Positions 34,647 to 45,391 of a stretch of DNA of 64,000 nt are shown piece after piece. The DNA is from Nitrospira sp. (lineage in GTDB: Bacteria > Nitrospirota > Nitrospiria > Nitrospirales > Nitrospiraceae), in NCBI GenBank assembly GCA_029194675.1, contig JARFXP010000001.1:558001-622000 (forward strand), read 5' to 3'. The number at the start of each line of letters is the position of its first letter. The stretch's first letter is position 1. A model generated the notes under the pieces. The model saw nothing but the letters and a program-made list of their open reading frames with translations. It made no database searches and was not told the origin of the DNA. The translations under genes and the position numbers were made by a program.

Positions 34647-35040
34647 ACATTCACACTCCTTTGTCTGGGGATAAGAGACCGTGAGGACCATGACCACACA
34701 GGAACAAGCAGATGCATTGTGTTCCTAATCAGATGGGTGCGTGAGTCTAAGGGGCTGTCAGTTAGCTGTCAAGAAAGTCCTCGTCAAATCGGCTTCAAAA
34801 CGGGCCGGGTGGAATCTGCACGAAAGCGCCGAGAGGTTGTAACTAGCCGAAAGAGGGGGGATGGAACCAGGCCGGACAGTCTCAATGGCGCTGTGACGGC
34901 CCACTGACAGGCCCACGGACTCGTAAACACCAGGCTAGGGCTTACCACGCCATCGCCCCAATAGGAAAAGAATCCCGGTACCTTTTCTAGTGTTCAAGAT
35001 TCTTCAGGGTCAAAGACCTCGGATGCCACAGAGTCGTGCT
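34647..35040. other. Intergenic region between RTX operon and hsdR
   Basis: Holds the likely promoter of the RTX operon and the 3' flank of hsdR. I see no gene, no T-rich hairpin and no tRNA-like sequence. A short repeat (CTGTCAGTTAGCTGTCA) lies near 34754. Confidence 0.4.
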
Positions 35041-38000
35041 TTACGCTGCCACCTCAGCGCACAAGACCTCCGCCTGCTCCAACACAGTTTGGGTCGCCTT
35101 CTCCTGCTTATCTGGTGGATAGTCGTACTTCCTGAGAATCCGCTTTACAATCACACGGAGCTGAGCTCTGACGTTCTCCCGTACCGTCCAATCAATCGTG
35201 ACATTCTTGCGAACTGCTTCCGCCACTTCGCGCGCAATGGTCCGTAACGTTTTGTCTCCGAGCACCTTCACCGCACTGTCGTTGGTTTCGAGCGCGTCAT
35301 AGAATGCCATCTCTTCCTCGGTCAGACCAAGCCTGTCCCCTCGCTCATGGGCCCGACGCATGTCTTTGGCCAAGCCGATCATCTCCTCGATGACCTGTGC
35401 GGCTTCGATTGCTCGGTTCTGGTACTTTCGCACCGCCTGCTCCAACAGCTCTGCGAAGGACTTCGCCTGCACGACGTTCCTCCGAGACCGTACCTTGATC
35501 TCTCCGCTCAGCAACTTACGCAACAGTTCAACCGCCAAGTTCTTCTGAGGCATCCCGCGTACTTCCGCGAGAAACTCATCAGAGAGAATCGAGAGATCCG
35601 GCTTCTTGAGCCCAGCAGCAGCAAAAATGTCCACGATCTCATCGGACACCACTGCCTTTGAAATGATCTGTCGAATCGCATAGTCGAGTTCCTCGTCAGT
35701 TTTCCGCTCGCCTGGAGTGCTCTTCGCCAACACAGAACGGACAGCCTGAAAAAACCCGACATCATCGCGAATGCGGAAGGTCTCCTCATGCGGCACAGCC
35801 AGCGCGAAGGCTTGCGAAAGATCGGTCACAGCACGGAGGAGACGTGCCTTCCCGTCCTGCTGCTTCAAAATATGCTCTTGTGCAGCAGGCAAGACCGAGA
35901 GTCGCTCTTGCGGCTTGCCGGTCATCCATGGCGACCAATCAAAGCCCGGCGCCAGGCCGGCAGACGTGGTGTATGAACCGAAGAGGCCTCGGCATATTTC
36001 ATACTTCTCCAACATCACCGCGACGGCTTCTGCCTGGTCAATCGCCGTCTTACCGGTTCCGCCACTCTCAGTGTAGGTCCCAAGAGCCTGCTTCAGTTCG
36101 TCGGCGAGGCCGAGGTAGTCCACGACCAATCCCCCGGGCTTATCCTTGAATACGCGGTTCACACGCGCAATGGTCTGCATCAGCCCATGCCCGCGCATCG
36201 GCTTATCGAGGTACATCGTATGGAGACTTGGCGCGTCAAAACCGGTCAGCCACATGTCACGAACAATGACGAGTCGAAAGGGATCTTTAGGGGCACGGAA
36301 CCGTAGAGCCATGTCCTCGCGGCGTTTCTTATTCCGGAAATGGCCCTGCCACTCGATCGGATCGGAAGCCGAGCCGGTCATAATCACCTTCATCGACCCT
36401 TGGTCATCCGCATCGGCATGCCACTCTGGACGTAGGGCAGCTATCTCTCGATAGAGTTCCACGCAGATTCGTCGGCTCATGCAGACCACCATCGCCTTCC
36501 CATCCATTGTGGCCAGGCGATCTTCGAAGTGATCGACAAGGTCTCGCGCGATCAACTTGATCCGATTCTCCGACCCCACCACTGCTTCCAGCTGGGCCCA
36601 CTTGGTTTTGAGCTTCTCCTTCCGCTCGACTTCTTCCCCCTCAGTCGCCTCTTCAAACTTGGGGTCGATCCTTGGCCGCTCGGAGTCTTTCAGCTCCAGC
36701 TTCGCAAGTCGGCTCTCGTAATAGATGGGAACAGTCGCCTTGTCGACGACTGCCCGCTGAATGTCGTAGATGCTGATGTAGTCGCCGAATACAGCGCGGG
36801 TGTTCGCATCGGTCTTCTCAATCGGCGTCCCGGTGAATCCGATGAACGATGCATTCGGCAACGCATCGCGCATGTGGCGGGCAAAGCCGTCGATGAAATC
36901 ATACTGGCTCCGGTGAGCTTCGTCCGCGATCACGACGATGTTCCGGCGATCAGAAAGCACGGGATGACGGTCGCCTTTCTCTTCAGGAAAGAACTTCTGG
37001 ATGGTGGTAAACACTACGCCTCCGGACGCCACGCTCAGCTTTGCACGCAAGTCGGCGCGGTCGGTGGTTTGGACAGGGTCTTGCCGAAGCAAGTCACGAC
37101 ATCGCGCGAAGGTCCCGAAGAGTTGATCGTCAAGGTCATTGCGATCGGTCAGCACGGCGATGGTTGGGTTGGCCATCGTCGGATGGAGGATCACTCGCCC
37201 CGCATAGAAGGCCATCGTCAAACTCTTACCCGATCCCTGTGTATGCCACACTACTCCTACCCGTCGGTCGCCAGGCTCACCACCAGGCTGATGCCCAGAC
37301 TTGTATTGACCCAAGGGATCGGCGGCTCGATGCTCTGCCGCATATCGAGCAGCCCGCAATGTTTCTTCGACAGCCACATTCACCGCATGGAATTGATGGT
37401 AGCCCGCCATCTTCTTAACGATCTTCCCATGCCCCTCATCTTCGAAAACGATGAAATGCCGCACCAGATCGAGAAACCGCCATTTCTCAAAGACTCCTTC
37501 CAGGACAACTTGCAACTCAGAAATCGTGGGCGCAGCGTCCTGAACCCCCGCAATCGTTCGCCACGGCTTAAACCATTCCTTCCCAGCCCCAAGATTCCCG
37601 ATGCGAGCCTGGACACCGTCAGAAATAATCAGCGCTGCATTCGTGGCAAAGAATGAAGGTATCTGTGCCTGGTAGGTCTGGAGTTGGTGATAGGCCGACC
37701 AGATGGTTGCATCTTCGTCCGCCGGGTTCTTGAGCTCGATCACCGCCAGGGGCAATCCGTTCACGAACAGCACCACGTCCGGCCGCCGCGTATGCTGGCC
37801 TTCAGAGACGGTGAACTGATTCACCACCAGCCAGTCATTGTTATCGGGCTTTTCGAAATCGAGCACTCCCGCTTGCGCGCCCGCAATCGAACCATCTTTC
37901 CTGCGATACTCGACGTTCACCCCATGGACGAGCATCCGATGCGCAGCGCGGTTCCGTTCGACCAATGAGGGAGCATCGGTGCGGGTCAGCTTGCGGTAAG

Positions 38001-38217
38001 CGTCTTCGAGTGCTTCTGGTGGCAGGTCAGGATTCAGGCGGACAAGCGCCTGGCGTAGCCGCCGCTCCAGCACCACATCGCGATAGTTCGGGTCGCTGCG
38101 CTCGGCAGCCAGTTCACCCACTGCGATGTCCGGCCCGTGCAGCACTTGGTAGCCCAGTGCTTCGAGCCAGGCGAGAGCGGCGGATTCGACGATGGACTCG
38201 GCGAAGGCTGCTGTCAT
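35041..38217 (-). CDS. hsdR: Type I restriction enzyme R subunit
   Basis: 1058 residues. The N-terminal nuclease domain contains [20 protein letters not shown], the PD-(D/E)xK centre. The helicase motor has Walker A near residue 330 ([11 protein letters not shown]), DEAH near 430 ([13 protein letters not shown]), and motif VI-like [17 protein letters not shown]. It forms the DNA-translocating and cutting part of the HsdR-HsdM-HsdS complex. The start overlaps the upstream ATPase stop by 4 nt (ATGA), so here hsdR is coupled to a foreign ATPase gene rather than to hsdS. Its first 45 residues are nearly duplicated at 39565-39801. Confidence 0.94.
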   Translation of the reverse strand: MTAAFAESIVESAALAWLEALGYQVLHGPDIAVGELAAERSDPNYRDVVLERRLRQALVRLNPDLPPEALEDAYRKLTRTDAPSLVERNRAAHRMLVHGVNVEYRRKDGSIAGAQAGVLDFEKPDNNDWLVVNQFTVSEGQHTRRPDVVLFVNGLPLAVIELKNPADEDATIWSAYHQLQTYQAQIPSFFATNAALIISDGVQARIGNLGAGKEWFKPWRTIAGVQDAAPTISELQVVLEGVFEKWRFLDLVRHFIVFEDEGHGKIVKKMAGYHQFHAVNVAVEETLRAARYAAEHRAADPLGQYKSGHQPGGEPGDRRVGVVWHTQGSGKSLTMAFYAGRVILHPTMANPTIAVLTDRNDLDDQLFGTFARCRDLLRQDPVQTTDRADLRAKLSVASGGVVFTTIQKFFPEEKGDRHPVLSDRRNIVVIADEAHRSQYDFIDGFARHMRDALPNASFIGFTGTPIEKTDANTRAVFGDYISIYDIQRAVVDKATVPIYYESRLAKLELKDSERPRIDPKFEEATEGEEVERKEKLKTKWAQLEAVVGSENRIKLIARDLVDHFEDRLATMDGKAMVVCMSRRICVELYREIAALRPEWHADADDQGSMKVIMTGSASDPIEWQGHFRNKKRREDMALRFRAPKDPFRLVIVRDMWLTGFDAPSLHTMYLDKPMRGHGLMQTIARVNRVFKDKPGGLVVDYLGLADELKQALGTYTESGGTGKTAIDQAEAVAVMLEKYEICRGLFGSYTTSAGLAPGFDWSPWMTGKPQERLSVLPAAQEHILKQQDGKARLLRAVTDLSQAFALAVPHEETFRIRDDVGFFQAVRSVLAKSTPGERKTDEELDYAIRQIISKAVVSDEIVDIFAAAGLKKPDLSILSDEFLAEVRGMPQKNLAVELLRKLLSGEIKVRSRRNVVQAKSFAELLEQAVRKYQNRAIEAAQVIEEMIGLAKDMRRAHERGDRLGLTEEEMAFYDALETNDSAVKVLGDKTLRTIAREVAEAVRKNVTIDWTVRENVRAQLRVIVKRILRKYDYPPDKQEKATQTVLEQAEVLCAEVAA

Positions 38218-39464
38218 GGCGACTCCCAGAGCGTTCGCACAGGAACTGCAAACAGGCCGTCGCGGAAGTCGACACACGCGCTGCCGTCATAGAGAACGAC
38301 ACCGGCGATAAAGCGTTCTCGGGCGGCTTCGCGCAACTTGCGAAGCCCCCGGAAGTCGGCTTCGCCAACCGTGGCGGCGGCCTTCACCTCAATGCCAGCT
38401 ACGGCCGAATGGCCCTTCTCCATAACGATGTCTACCTCGAAGTCATCGCGATCGCGGAAGTGGAAGAAACTGAGAGGTTCAGGCCGCCAGCTTGCCTGGC
38501 GCCGTAACTCCTGCAACACAAACGTCTCCAAGAGAGAGCCCAACATCCGCCGGTCCCTGTCTAGTCCCACAGCATCGACACCGAGCAGCGAACAGGCGAC
38601 ACCCGTATCGCCCACATGGAGCTTGGACCGCTTGACGAGTCGGCTCAACCGGTTTGTATGCCACGACGGTAAACGTTCCAGCAAGAACACGCGTTCGAGT
38701 AGCGTCACGTACTCATGGATGGTCTGGCGGGTCAACTCGAAAGGCGAAGAGAGATCCGCGACATTGACAAGCCGTGCGGTCTGGGCAGCGGCCAGAGCAA
38801 GAAGTTTCGGCAACGCATCGAGCGAATGGATACGTGTCAGATCTCGCACGTCGCGTTGGATCTGCGTTTCGACATAATCGCGATACCAGGCACACCGGCG
38901 CGCCTTGGCTCGACGCGCCATGGCAGCGGGATATCCACCAGCCGCAATGCGCTCAGCAAGGGCTACGCCAAGGCGGTCAGCGATCCCTGTCTTGAATCCT
39001 CTGCGAAACAGCGTGTCGATGAAGCGCGGCCGCCGGTTCTCAATCTCGCATTGTGCGAGCGGATGAAGCCGCAGAATGCCCATACGCCCAGCGAGCGAAT
39101 CGGCGAGGTTGGGAACGAACAGGACGTTGGCGGAGCCGGTGAGAATGAAACGGCCAGGAGTTCTGCGATGGTCGATGACAGCCTTGAGCGACGTGAAGAT
39201 CTCCGGAACCCTCTGCACCTCGTCGAGGATGGTCCTTGCTGGGAGACCGTTCACGAAGCCGACCGGATCGCCCTTGGCGGCGAGGCGCATGGCCTCGTCG
39301 TCGAACGACACGTAGCGATATCCACGTGGCTCGCCGACGGACCGCGCCAGCGTCGTCTTGCCGCTCTGGCGCGGTCCGTGTATCAGTACGGCCGGGGTAT
39401 CGCCGAGCGCCTCGCGCAGACGGGGCGCGAGGTAACGAAGGAACTGGGTGGCAGCTCTGGACAC
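38214..39464 (-). CDS. AAA+ ATPase with DUF4143 domain, passenger in the RM operon
   Basis: 416 residues. Walker A at 30-37 (GPRQSGKTT), Walker B ([13 protein letters not shown]), sensor-like [14 protein letters not shown], then a DUF4143 domain with a PD-(D/E)xK-like core near the end ([24 protein letters not shown]). These ATPases occur in defence and unknown contexts; their role is not settled. It sits between a fragment of hsdR and the intact hsdR, so it seems to be a later insertion. Coupled to hsdR by a 4-nt overlap. Confidence 0.85.
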   Translation of the reverse strand: MSRAATQFLRYLAPRLREALGDTPAVLIHGPRQSGKTTLARSVGEPRGYRYVSFDDEAMRLAAKGDPVGFVNGLPARTILDEVQRVPEIFTSLKAVIDHRRTPGRFILTGSANVLFVPNLADSLAGRMGILRLHPLAQCEIENRRPRFIDTLFRRGFKTGIADRLGVALAERIAAGGYPAAMARRAKARRCAWYRDYVETQIQRDVRDLTRIHSLDALPKLLALAAAQTARLVNVADLSSPFELTRQTIHEYVTLLERVFLLERLPSWHTNRLSRLVKRSKLHVGDTGVACSLLGVDAVGLDRDRRMLGSLLETFVLQELRRQASWRPEPLSFFHFRDRDDFEVDIVMEKGHSAVAGIEVKAAATVGEADFRGLRKLREAARERFIAGVVLYDGSACVDFRDGLFAVPVRTLWESP

Positions 39465-39564
39465 AGCTGATGGTAAATCCGGCAGCGGCTGAATGCAAGT
39501 CTTTGGAGCGGCTGAACGCTAGAATGCGTGTCGGCTGTTCGCTAGTTTCAACCGGCCCGTTCCG

Positions 39565-39801
39565 TCACCTTCCCATCCCGACGAACTTCTCGGGGCTCTC
39601 GAACCACAGATCGCCATGGACGAGCGGCTGCACTGTCTCGCACAGATGCTGATCCAACCCAACATCGCAATAGTTCGAGTTGCTGCGCTCAGCGGCTAGT
39701 TCACCAACGGCAATGTCGGGACCATGCAGCACCTGGTAGCCCAACGCTTCGAGCCAGCCAAGGGCGGCATCTTCGACTACGGATTCAGAGAAGTTACTCA
39801 T
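39565..39801 (-). pseudogene. Truncated duplicate of the hsdR 5' end
   Basis: 78 residues. The first 45 are almost identical to the HsdR N-terminus (shared [20 protein letters not shown]); the DNA matches closely too. After about residue 50 the frame diverges and stops. It starts 5 bases after the Mrr-like gene, exactly where hsdR would be expected. I read it as the original hsdR start, left behind when the ATPase and a second hsdR copy came in. Confidence 0.82.
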
Positions 39802-39806
39802 AAAGG

Positions 39807-40772
39807 CTAACCGAACTCACGGGCGAACGGCTGCTTGTCGACAATGGCAGCGTTGATTTTGGCATTCAACCACTTCTTGAAATCACGTTCTGCATCAAGA
39901 AGCGAGACTATTTCGTCTAACTTCGATAACACCACGACAGCCCCACGAACCATTGCATCCCGACACTGTGCAATGGCTGGATCAGTGAAATCGGAATAGG
40001 AAATGAATAACCCTCTCGCTTGACCACCGCGGCTAAACACTCGAACGAGATGTGGAGCGATATTTTCTACGCCAATCGGGGCATTCCACCACTTCATTTC
40101 GACCAGATAAAGATGTCCATCAAGCTCAATGAGACCATCTATCTGTTCGATCACCCCTTCTCCGCAGTTGCCTCTAATCGTGAAATCCTCGCGTACCAAA
40201 ATGTCGTAACACCTGAACAGGTCGTTCAGTACACGCTCAAGCAGTTTTCCGCGTTGTTGTGCATCTTGTTGGGCGAATAAAGCGTATAAGTCAGCTTTAA
40301 CTTTGTCCCGCTTTGCTTTCTGCTCCCGCCGTAATTTCGCTGCTGCTTCCTGATCTGCAATCCGCTTCTTCCTTTCCTCGTCTTTCTCGTTGCGCATCCG
40401 AGTAAAGCTATCTTTGACGTTGACCAGTTCTCGCACCTGCGCAACTAGCCCTCTGGCTGCTGCACGGTCACTCTCCCAGCACACGCTGAAGTCGTCAAAC
40501 TCAGTCACACGTTTAAGTATCTCCCGCCGTTCTCGCAACGCACCCTCGCCTTTTTCATTGACGTTGGCTAGGAGCGATCGGGTCACGTGATACTTATTGA
40601 AAGTCTCCTTGCTGGTTCGCAATGCTTCTTCATAGGGAGCTAGCACACTCTTGGACACGCCCGCGCCTTGGAAGAATAGGAGCAGATCGCGCTTGGACTT
40701 ACAGAGCTTCGGGATTGTATCGATCAACAACTGTAGCAATTCTGGCGGATAGTGGAACGAGATATCCATCAC
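39807..40772 (-). CDS. Mrr-like restriction endonuclease within the type I operon
   Basis: 321 residues. An N-terminal helical region (1-130) and a long charged coiled coil ([20 protein letters not shown]) lead to a C-terminal PD-(D/E)xK nuclease: [20 protein letters not shown], giving Asp near 213 and the ExK pair near 223-225. It is likely a nuclease, as the Mrr family cuts modified or foreign DNA. It overlaps hsdS by 4 nt and is therefore part of the operon. It may be an extra effector of the RM system. Confidence 0.78.
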   Translation of the reverse strand: MMDISFHYPPELLQLLIDTIPKLCKSKRDLLLFFQGAGVSKSVLAPYEEALRTSKETFNKYHVTRSLLANVNEKGEGALRERREILKRVTEFDDFSVCWESDRAAARGLVAQVRELVNVKDSFTRMRNEKDEERKKRIADQEAAAKLRREQKAKRDKVKADLYALFAQQDAQQRGKLLERVLNDLFRCYDILVREDFTIRGNCGEGVIEQIDGLIELDGHLYLVEMKWWNAPIGVENIAPHLVRVFSRGGQARGLFISYSDFTDPAIAQCRDAMVRGAVVVLSKLDEIVSLLDAERDFKKWLNAKINAAIVDKQPFAREFG

Positions 40773-42094
40773 GCAATCTCAAGAATACGCTCGGCGTCCT
40801 TTACCCTTAGCTCACCGGAGATGAGCTTGGGCAGCAGTGTGTCGCGCAGGCCGGCGAGGGTGCGGTTCTCGAAGTAAGGCTCCGGAATGCGCACCAGAAT
40901 CGGTCGCACCAGGTGATTGAACGCCACGCGAACGTCTTGGGGCGGGGCAACTACAGGCATGGTGTCGAGCAAATCAGTCCAGACCGCGTAGGGGATTGTA
41001 CTTCCCGTGGAATGCCGGGTTGCGAAATCGATCGTATCGGGGTGGTGTAACTGCAATGTCGCGAAAGCAAAATCATGAGCGCGTCGTGGATACAGAACAA
41101 AGGCCGTCGTACGGGTCGTCCCATCGAACGGGGCGATACACACTTTGTGGAAATACGGCCGCATTGCTCCAAACAGAATATCGCCCTTGTAGAATTTGGT
41201 GAGACTGCTCTGAGCTTCCTCACCCGACTTGCTCTCAGACAGAAAGAGTGACTTCGGCGAAATGCAGTCGATTGGGACGTATGGACGAGCTGCCGTCTCC
41301 AGCGACGCGGCACAGCGCTCCACACGTTGGTACAGGAAGTCACCAAACGCACCCACCTCCCACCCCTTCGGTATCTCCCCCAGCTCCGAATCCTCGAATG
41401 AATCAGGGAACAGGTCAGCAACGTGCTTTGGCAGGCCGGGGTCGCGGCCTTCGGTCTTGGCGCGGACGGGGACGAAATCAATGAACCACGACTTGAACAG
41501 CGCCCGTGCCATCGCCTCCAGCGTCTCGTTCATCCGCCGATTCATCTCGATCTTGTCGTCCAGGGTGCCGAGGATATGGGCGATGGCAGATTGTTCGGGT
41601 AGCGGCGGAATTTTGAATGAGAATGATCGAATGATGCCTTCATTGAGGTTGGGCATTGTCGCTCCGATTGCGTGGAACTTGAACCACTCCACCGTCGCTG
41701 GGTTAGCAAGCACATGGGACAGGAAGTCAGGGCTGATATTACCGTCATGAGCTCTAACGCGTAAGCGTATTGCGCCCGTTCCGCAGATAAACCCGCTTTC
41801 GGCCTCACGCACGCAACCGATATGACCTGTTGCCTGCACGCCTCGACGTGCGAATAGGATATCGCCTGGTTTGAGCCGATGTTGTGCAAGCTCCTCAACT
41901 TTGCTTAGCGTTATCTTGGGAAGAACAGAGTGATTGATCTGTCGATTACGAATCGCCTCTGTGGGAACTACGGGAACTCCGTTGGCGACATAGTCGTAGG
42001 CGTGTAACTGCGTGCCGAATGGCCCCGTCTGAAGTTCTAGAACTCCCGCGTCGCAGAGGTCACCAATCGTACGATCTTGCCACTCAACCGACAT
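40769..42094 (-). CDS. hsdS: Type I RM specificity subunit S
   Basis: 441 residues with two target-recognition domains: the first about 1-190 (GDLCDAGVLELQTGPFGTQL, PPLPEQSAIAHILGTLDDKIE at the conserved helix), the second about 240-430 (GWEVGAFGDFLYQ). The central helix RMNETLEAMARALFKSWF is typical. It sets the DNA sequence that the complex recognises. AAGGAG lies eight bases before the ATG, inside a stretch that copies the hsdM 3' end. Confidence 0.93.
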   Translation of the reverse strand: MSVEWQDRTIGDLCDAGVLELQTGPFGTQLHAYDYVANGVPVVPTEAIRNRQINHSVLPKITLSKVEELAQHRLKPGDILFARRGVQATGHIGCVREAESGFICGTGAIRLRVRAHDGNISPDFLSHVLANPATVEWFKFHAIGATMPNLNEGIIRSFSFKIPPLPEQSAIAHILGTLDDKIEMNRRMNETLEAMARALFKSWFIDFVPVRAKTEGRDPGLPKHVADLFPDSFEDSELGEIPKGWEVGAFGDFLYQRVERCAASLETAARPYVPIDCISPKSLFLSESKSGEEAQSSLTKFYKGDILFGAMRPYFHKVCIAPFDGTTRTTAFVLYPRRAHDFAFATLQLHHPDTIDFATRHSTGSTIPYAVWTDLLDTMPVVAPPQDVRVAFNHLVRPILVRIPEPYFENRTLAGLRDTLLPKLISGELRVKDAERILEIA

Positions 42095-42120
42095 ACCCGA
42101 GCTCCTTCAGGCTCCTCTTA
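42095..42120 (-). repeat. Duplicate of the hsdM 3' end just before hsdS
   Basis: Minus strand CCTGAAGGAGCTCGGGTATG matches the hsdM end CCTGAAGGAGCTTGGGTATG with one difference. In the second copy it supplies the ribosome-binding site and start of hsdS. It marks the left side of an inserted gene (42201-42668). Confidence 0.6.
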
Positions 42121-42200
42121 TCTGCATAGTCAGCACAGCGGTCTTGGACGGTCTTGGGGCCTTTAGTGATATTTAAGATATGCCTTCTGCGTTGTTCTCA

Positions 42201-42668
42201 TCAGAACGTTAACGTTCCCTGATAGATTCGGTCTTTTCCTGATTCATCATCCCATTCAACTTCAATTTGGAACGGTGGAGCACAGGTCATTGTAATGTTT
42301 ACTAAGCAGCCCGCCTCAGAATTCGGACCAACCTGCGATGGAATGTCGTCCCCCTGAATAGCTGCGGGATGCTCGCTAAACCTCTTCCCTTCTAATCTGA
42401 CTCGTATGTTACGCGCGATCGCCTTGCCCGAGTTCACCAGATAAAGTCTGTATGATTGCCTGTTTATCTTCCTCAGTTGGGGATGCAACGATGCCTGTAG
42501 CTCACTTCGCTGTCTGTCTCGCTCTCGCTGTTCTTCAATTTCAACAATTCGTCGTTGGGCAGCAATCGCCTGACGATTTGCCTGCCAGCTGGTGTAAATG
42601 GCGATCGCCGATACGCCCAAGGAGAGCGCACTGATGATTACGCCTCCTACTGAAAGAGCATCAGCCAT
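42201..42668 (-). CDS. Small membrane-anchored protein inserted between hsdM and hsdS
   Basis: 155 residues. One N-terminal membrane helix ([20 protein letters not shown]), then a charged coiled coil ([20 protein letters not shown]), then a beta-rich soluble domain of about 80 residues. No recognised family. Its ATG overlaps the hsdM stop by 8 nt. Its place inside the RM operon suggests a passenger, possibly a membrane-linked defence or signalling protein; that is inference. Confidence 0.68.
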   Translation of the reverse strand: MADALSVGGVIISALSLGVSAIAIYTSWQANRQAIAAQRRIVEIEEQRERDRQRSELQASLHPQLRKINRQSYRLYLVNSGKAIARNIRVRLEGKRFSEHPAAIQGDDIPSQVGPNSEAGCLVNITMTCAPPFQIEVEWDDESGKDRIYQGTLTF

Positions 42669-44265
42669 ACCCAAGCTCCTTCAGGTTGGCGGCGATTGCA
42701 GCATCCAGCTTCGCGGCCTCGGCCTGTTGCTGGCGTAATGTCGCAGCCAGCCGTTTCATCTTCTGGTCGAACGGCTCGCCATCATCCTCTTGCGCCTCGG
42801 CGCCGACGTAGCGGCCGGGGGTGAGCACGTGGCCGTGCTTGCGGATGTCGTCGAGCTTCGCTGCCTTACAGAAACCAGGGATGTCCTCATAGGTGGTTCG
42901 CCCTTCGACATGCTCAGGACGAACGGCTTCCTTATCCCCTCGCCACAAGTGATACATACCGGCGATCTTGGCGATGTCGCTGTCGGTCAGCTCACGGTGC
43001 ACACGGTCGACCATCGCGCCGAGCTTACGGGCATCGATGAACAACGTCTCGCTGCGCCGATCACGAAAGCCCTGCCCTGAGCCTGCCGAACGGGGACCAT
43101 TCCTTTTATTACGTGCAATGAACCAGAGGCAGACAGGAATCTGCGTTGAATAGAACAGCTGCCCTGGTAGCGCCACCATGCAGTCCACGAGGTCAGCTTC
43201 GATGATGGCCTTGCGGATTTCGCCCTCGCCCGACTGATTGGACGACATCGAGCCGTTCGCGAGCACGAAGCCGGCAAGTCCGGTCGGGGCCAGGTGATGG
43301 ATGAAATGCTGCACCCAGGCAAAGTTGGCATTGCCGGTTGGCGGCACCCCATAGACCCAACGCTTGTCGTCTTTCAGCAGCTCGCCACGCCAGTCGCTGT
43401 CGTTGAAGGGCGGGTTGGCCAGCACATAGTCGGCTTTCAGGTCAGGGTGTTTGTCGTTGTGGAAGGTGTCTCCGTGCGCGATCTGTGCATCGATGCCGCG
43501 AATGGCCAGGTTCATTTTGGCGAGTCGCCACGTGGTGTAGTTCGACTCCTGGCCATAAATTGAAATATCTCCGAGCTTCCCGCTGTGCGCTTCGATAAAC
43601 TTTTCACTGCTGACGAACATGCCGCCAGATCCGCAGCAAGGGTCATAGACACGGCCCTTGTATGGAGCCAGCATCTCCACCAGTACACACACAACGCGAG
43701 AAGGTGTATAGAACTGCCCACCCTTTTTGCCCTCGGCGCTCGCAAATTGCGAGAGGAAGTATTCGTAGACCCGCCCGAGAATATCTTTAGCCCGATCCGC
43801 TGGACTGCCGAGACCAATGTCGCTGACCAAATTGATGAGCTGACCAAGCCGCTGCTTATCGAGGCCTGGCCGGGCATAGTCTTTTGGTAGGACTCCCTTC
43901 AGCGATTGGTTATCCCGCTCGATGGCGCTCATCGCATCATCGACCATCGAGCCGATCGTCGGCTGCGGAGCATTCGCCTTGAGGTGTAACCACCGCGCTT
44001 CTTTGGGCACCCAGAAAATACTCGCGGCCTTGTATTCGTCCGGATCTTCCGGATCGGCCCCCTGCTTCTTTTCCGCCTCAAGCTCGGCGTGTTTCGCTTC
44101 AAACGCATCCGAAATATACTTGAGAAAAATCAGACCGAGGACGACATGCTTGTACTCGGCCGCGTCCATGTTGTTCCGCAGCGCATCGGCGGCAGCCCAG
44201 AGTTTTGCCTCAAGCCCTGCTGATTCCCCGTTCTGTGGCTCTGATTTCGTTTTCGATTTCGCCAT
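42661..44265 (-). CDS. hsdM: Type I RM DNA adenine methyltransferase M subunit
   Basis: 534 residues. The N-terminal HsdM_N domain is about 10-150. The catalytic domain has motif [17 protein letters not shown] and motif IV NPPF ([12 protein letters not shown]). It methylates adenine at the target, protecting self DNA, and it is first in the operon. It is followed directly by an inserted small gene, though hsdS would normally start at its end. Confidence 0.95.
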   Translation of the reverse strand: MAKSKTKSEPQNGESAGLEAKLWAAADALRNNMDAAEYKHVVLGLIFLKYISDAFEAKHAELEAEKKQGADPEDPDEYKAASIFWVPKEARWLHLKANAPQPTIGSMVDDAMSAIERDNQSLKGVLPKDYARPGLDKQRLGQLINLVSDIGLGSPADRAKDILGRVYEYFLSQFASAEGKKGGQFYTPSRVVCVLVEMLAPYKGRVYDPCCGSGGMFVSSEKFIEAHSGKLGDISIYGQESNYTTWRLAKMNLAIRGIDAQIAHGDTFHNDKHPDLKADYVLANPPFNDSDWRGELLKDDKRWVYGVPPTGNANFAWVQHFIHHLAPTGLAGFVLANGSMSSNQSGEGEIRKAIIEADLVDCMVALPGQLFYSTQIPVCLWFIARNKRNGPRSAGSGQGFRDRRSETLFIDARKLGAMVDRVHRELTDSDIAKIAGMYHLWRGDKEAVRPEHVEGRTTYEDIPGFCKAAKLDDIRKHGHVLTPGRYVGAEAQEDDGEPFDQKMKRLAATLRQQQAEAAKLDAAIAANLKELGYG

Positions 44266-44477
44266 GCACGACTCCCCAAATGATCGGAAGGAAAGCTTAC
44301 AACAGGGTTTCTTGATAAATTTCCGGAAGCTTACCCCCTTTCCTCTAAGAAATCACGCCCTCAGTCGTTAGAACCCAATGGCTTACGACCGATAATCCTA
44401 TGTGCCTCATTCATTCCCCATCGCTGTCCGCGATCATGCGCCTTTGCCTTTTTCTCTCCATCCTGTACAATCGCTTC

Positions 44478-44687
44478 ATGGCTTTCGATCCCGCAAACCC
44501 GCCCATCTGGCTGCGCAAGTTGCATGTGAGCGCGGCGCAGATCAATCCTACGGACTACCCCGCTTCTGCAACCGAGGGGATCCTCGCCGTCTGTCGTCTG
44601 TCGAGTGCCCAACACCGCTGGGTGATGGCTCTACGTGGCGCCATAGAGGAATCCGATCGCACTCGTTCGACTGTTCCTCACTCCTAG
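44478..44687 (+). CDS. Small protein upstream of the nucleotidyltransferase
   Basis: 69 residues (MAFDPANPPIWLRKLHVSAA...). It is soluble with no known domain and has a conserved look (WLRKL, QINPTDYPASATEG, HRWVMAL). Its stop is 8 bases before the nucleotidyltransferase start, suggesting a two-gene unit. No strong ribosome-binding site is visible and the frame opens at 44400. Possible partner of a toxin-antitoxin-like pair, but this is inference. Confidence 0.45.
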   Translation: MAFDPANPPIWLRKLHVSAAQINPTDYPASATEGILAVCRLSSAQHRWVMALRGAIEESDRTRSTVPHS

Positions 44688-44695
44688 TTCGTAGC

Positions 44696-45277
44696 ATGGG
44701 CAAACAGGATGCTTTTCAAAGCGACTACCTCGATGTAGTGGAGTTAGCCCATCGCGCCCTGTCTACTACGGACGCTCCCTACTGTGTGATCGGAGCATTA
44801 GCACTCGGTGTCTGGGGGACTCCACGTGCCACCTACGATGTGGACTTTCTTATTCTCGCTCAATGCAATGACCCCCAGCCGTTCCTCGGTCTCCTGTGCA
44901 CAGCTGGATTTGCGATCAACGAGACATGGCACGATGCCAATCCGATGGCTCGTGAAGTCGTCCTACGACTCGCGCATCCCACCGCCCCTCATTTTCCCGT
45001 GGACCTCGTCTTTTCACTGGGCCCCTTCGATCGCGCTGTGCTCGAGCGGCGCCGGGCTGTCGATTTTCATGGTTTGACGATCTGGATGACCTCACCAGAA
45101 GACCTCGTTCTCATGAAATTGCGAGCGAGCCGACCACGAGATTTTGACGATGTGATCAGCATCGTCAAGAACCCGTGCCTGCAGCTGGACCTCCCCTACC
45201 TCTGGAACTGGGCTGACCGGCTTGGGCTTCAGGGCGAATTGCAGTATGTCCTCCAGGCGGCCGACGCGGGCGGGTGA
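44696..45277 (+). CDS. Nucleotidyltransferase-fold protein
   Basis: 193 residues. The N-terminal motif GALALGVWGTPRATYDVDF is the G-[G/A]...DxD signature of the MNT/AbiEii-type polymerase-beta superfamily, with a third acidic residue in FPVDLVFSL. The C-terminal half is helical. Such proteins transfer nucleotides to small molecules or proteins, and many act as toxins or antitoxins. The ATG at 44696 follows a stop-free gap from the small upstream gene; the frame is open further upstream (44402) in antisense-like sequence that I reject. Confidence 0.78.
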   Translation: MGKQDAFQSDYLDVVELAHRALSTTDAPYCVIGALALGVWGTPRATYDVDFLILAQCNDPQPFLGLLCTAGFAINETWHDANPMAREVVLRLAHPTAPHFPVDLVFSLGPFDRAVLERRRAVDFHGLTIWMTSPEDLVLMKLRASRPRDFDDVISIVKNPCLQLDLPYLWNWADRLGLQGELQYVLQAADAGG

Positions 45278-45391
45278 TCGGCCTTCACAATCGGCAGGGA
45301 AGGGGGTTGTTTTTTCTCTATGAGGCGTACAAAATACCGCCGCGTTATTCATGCTGGTCTAATCATCCACCCTCACCAGAGAGGCATAACC

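Noticed and set aside
34740-35040. Possible right end of a genomic island near hsdR
   Set aside because: No tRNA fragment, integrase or direct repeat was found to support it.
36529-37656. Long plus-strand frame (375 residues) opposite hsdR
   Set aside because: It is a shadow of hsdR, which has full motif support; the translated sequence has no family and no start signal.
44402-44695. N-terminal extension of the nucleotidyltransferase
   Set aside because: It runs in a different frame over the small upstream gene and lacks protein-like features; the ATG at 44696 starts near the fold.
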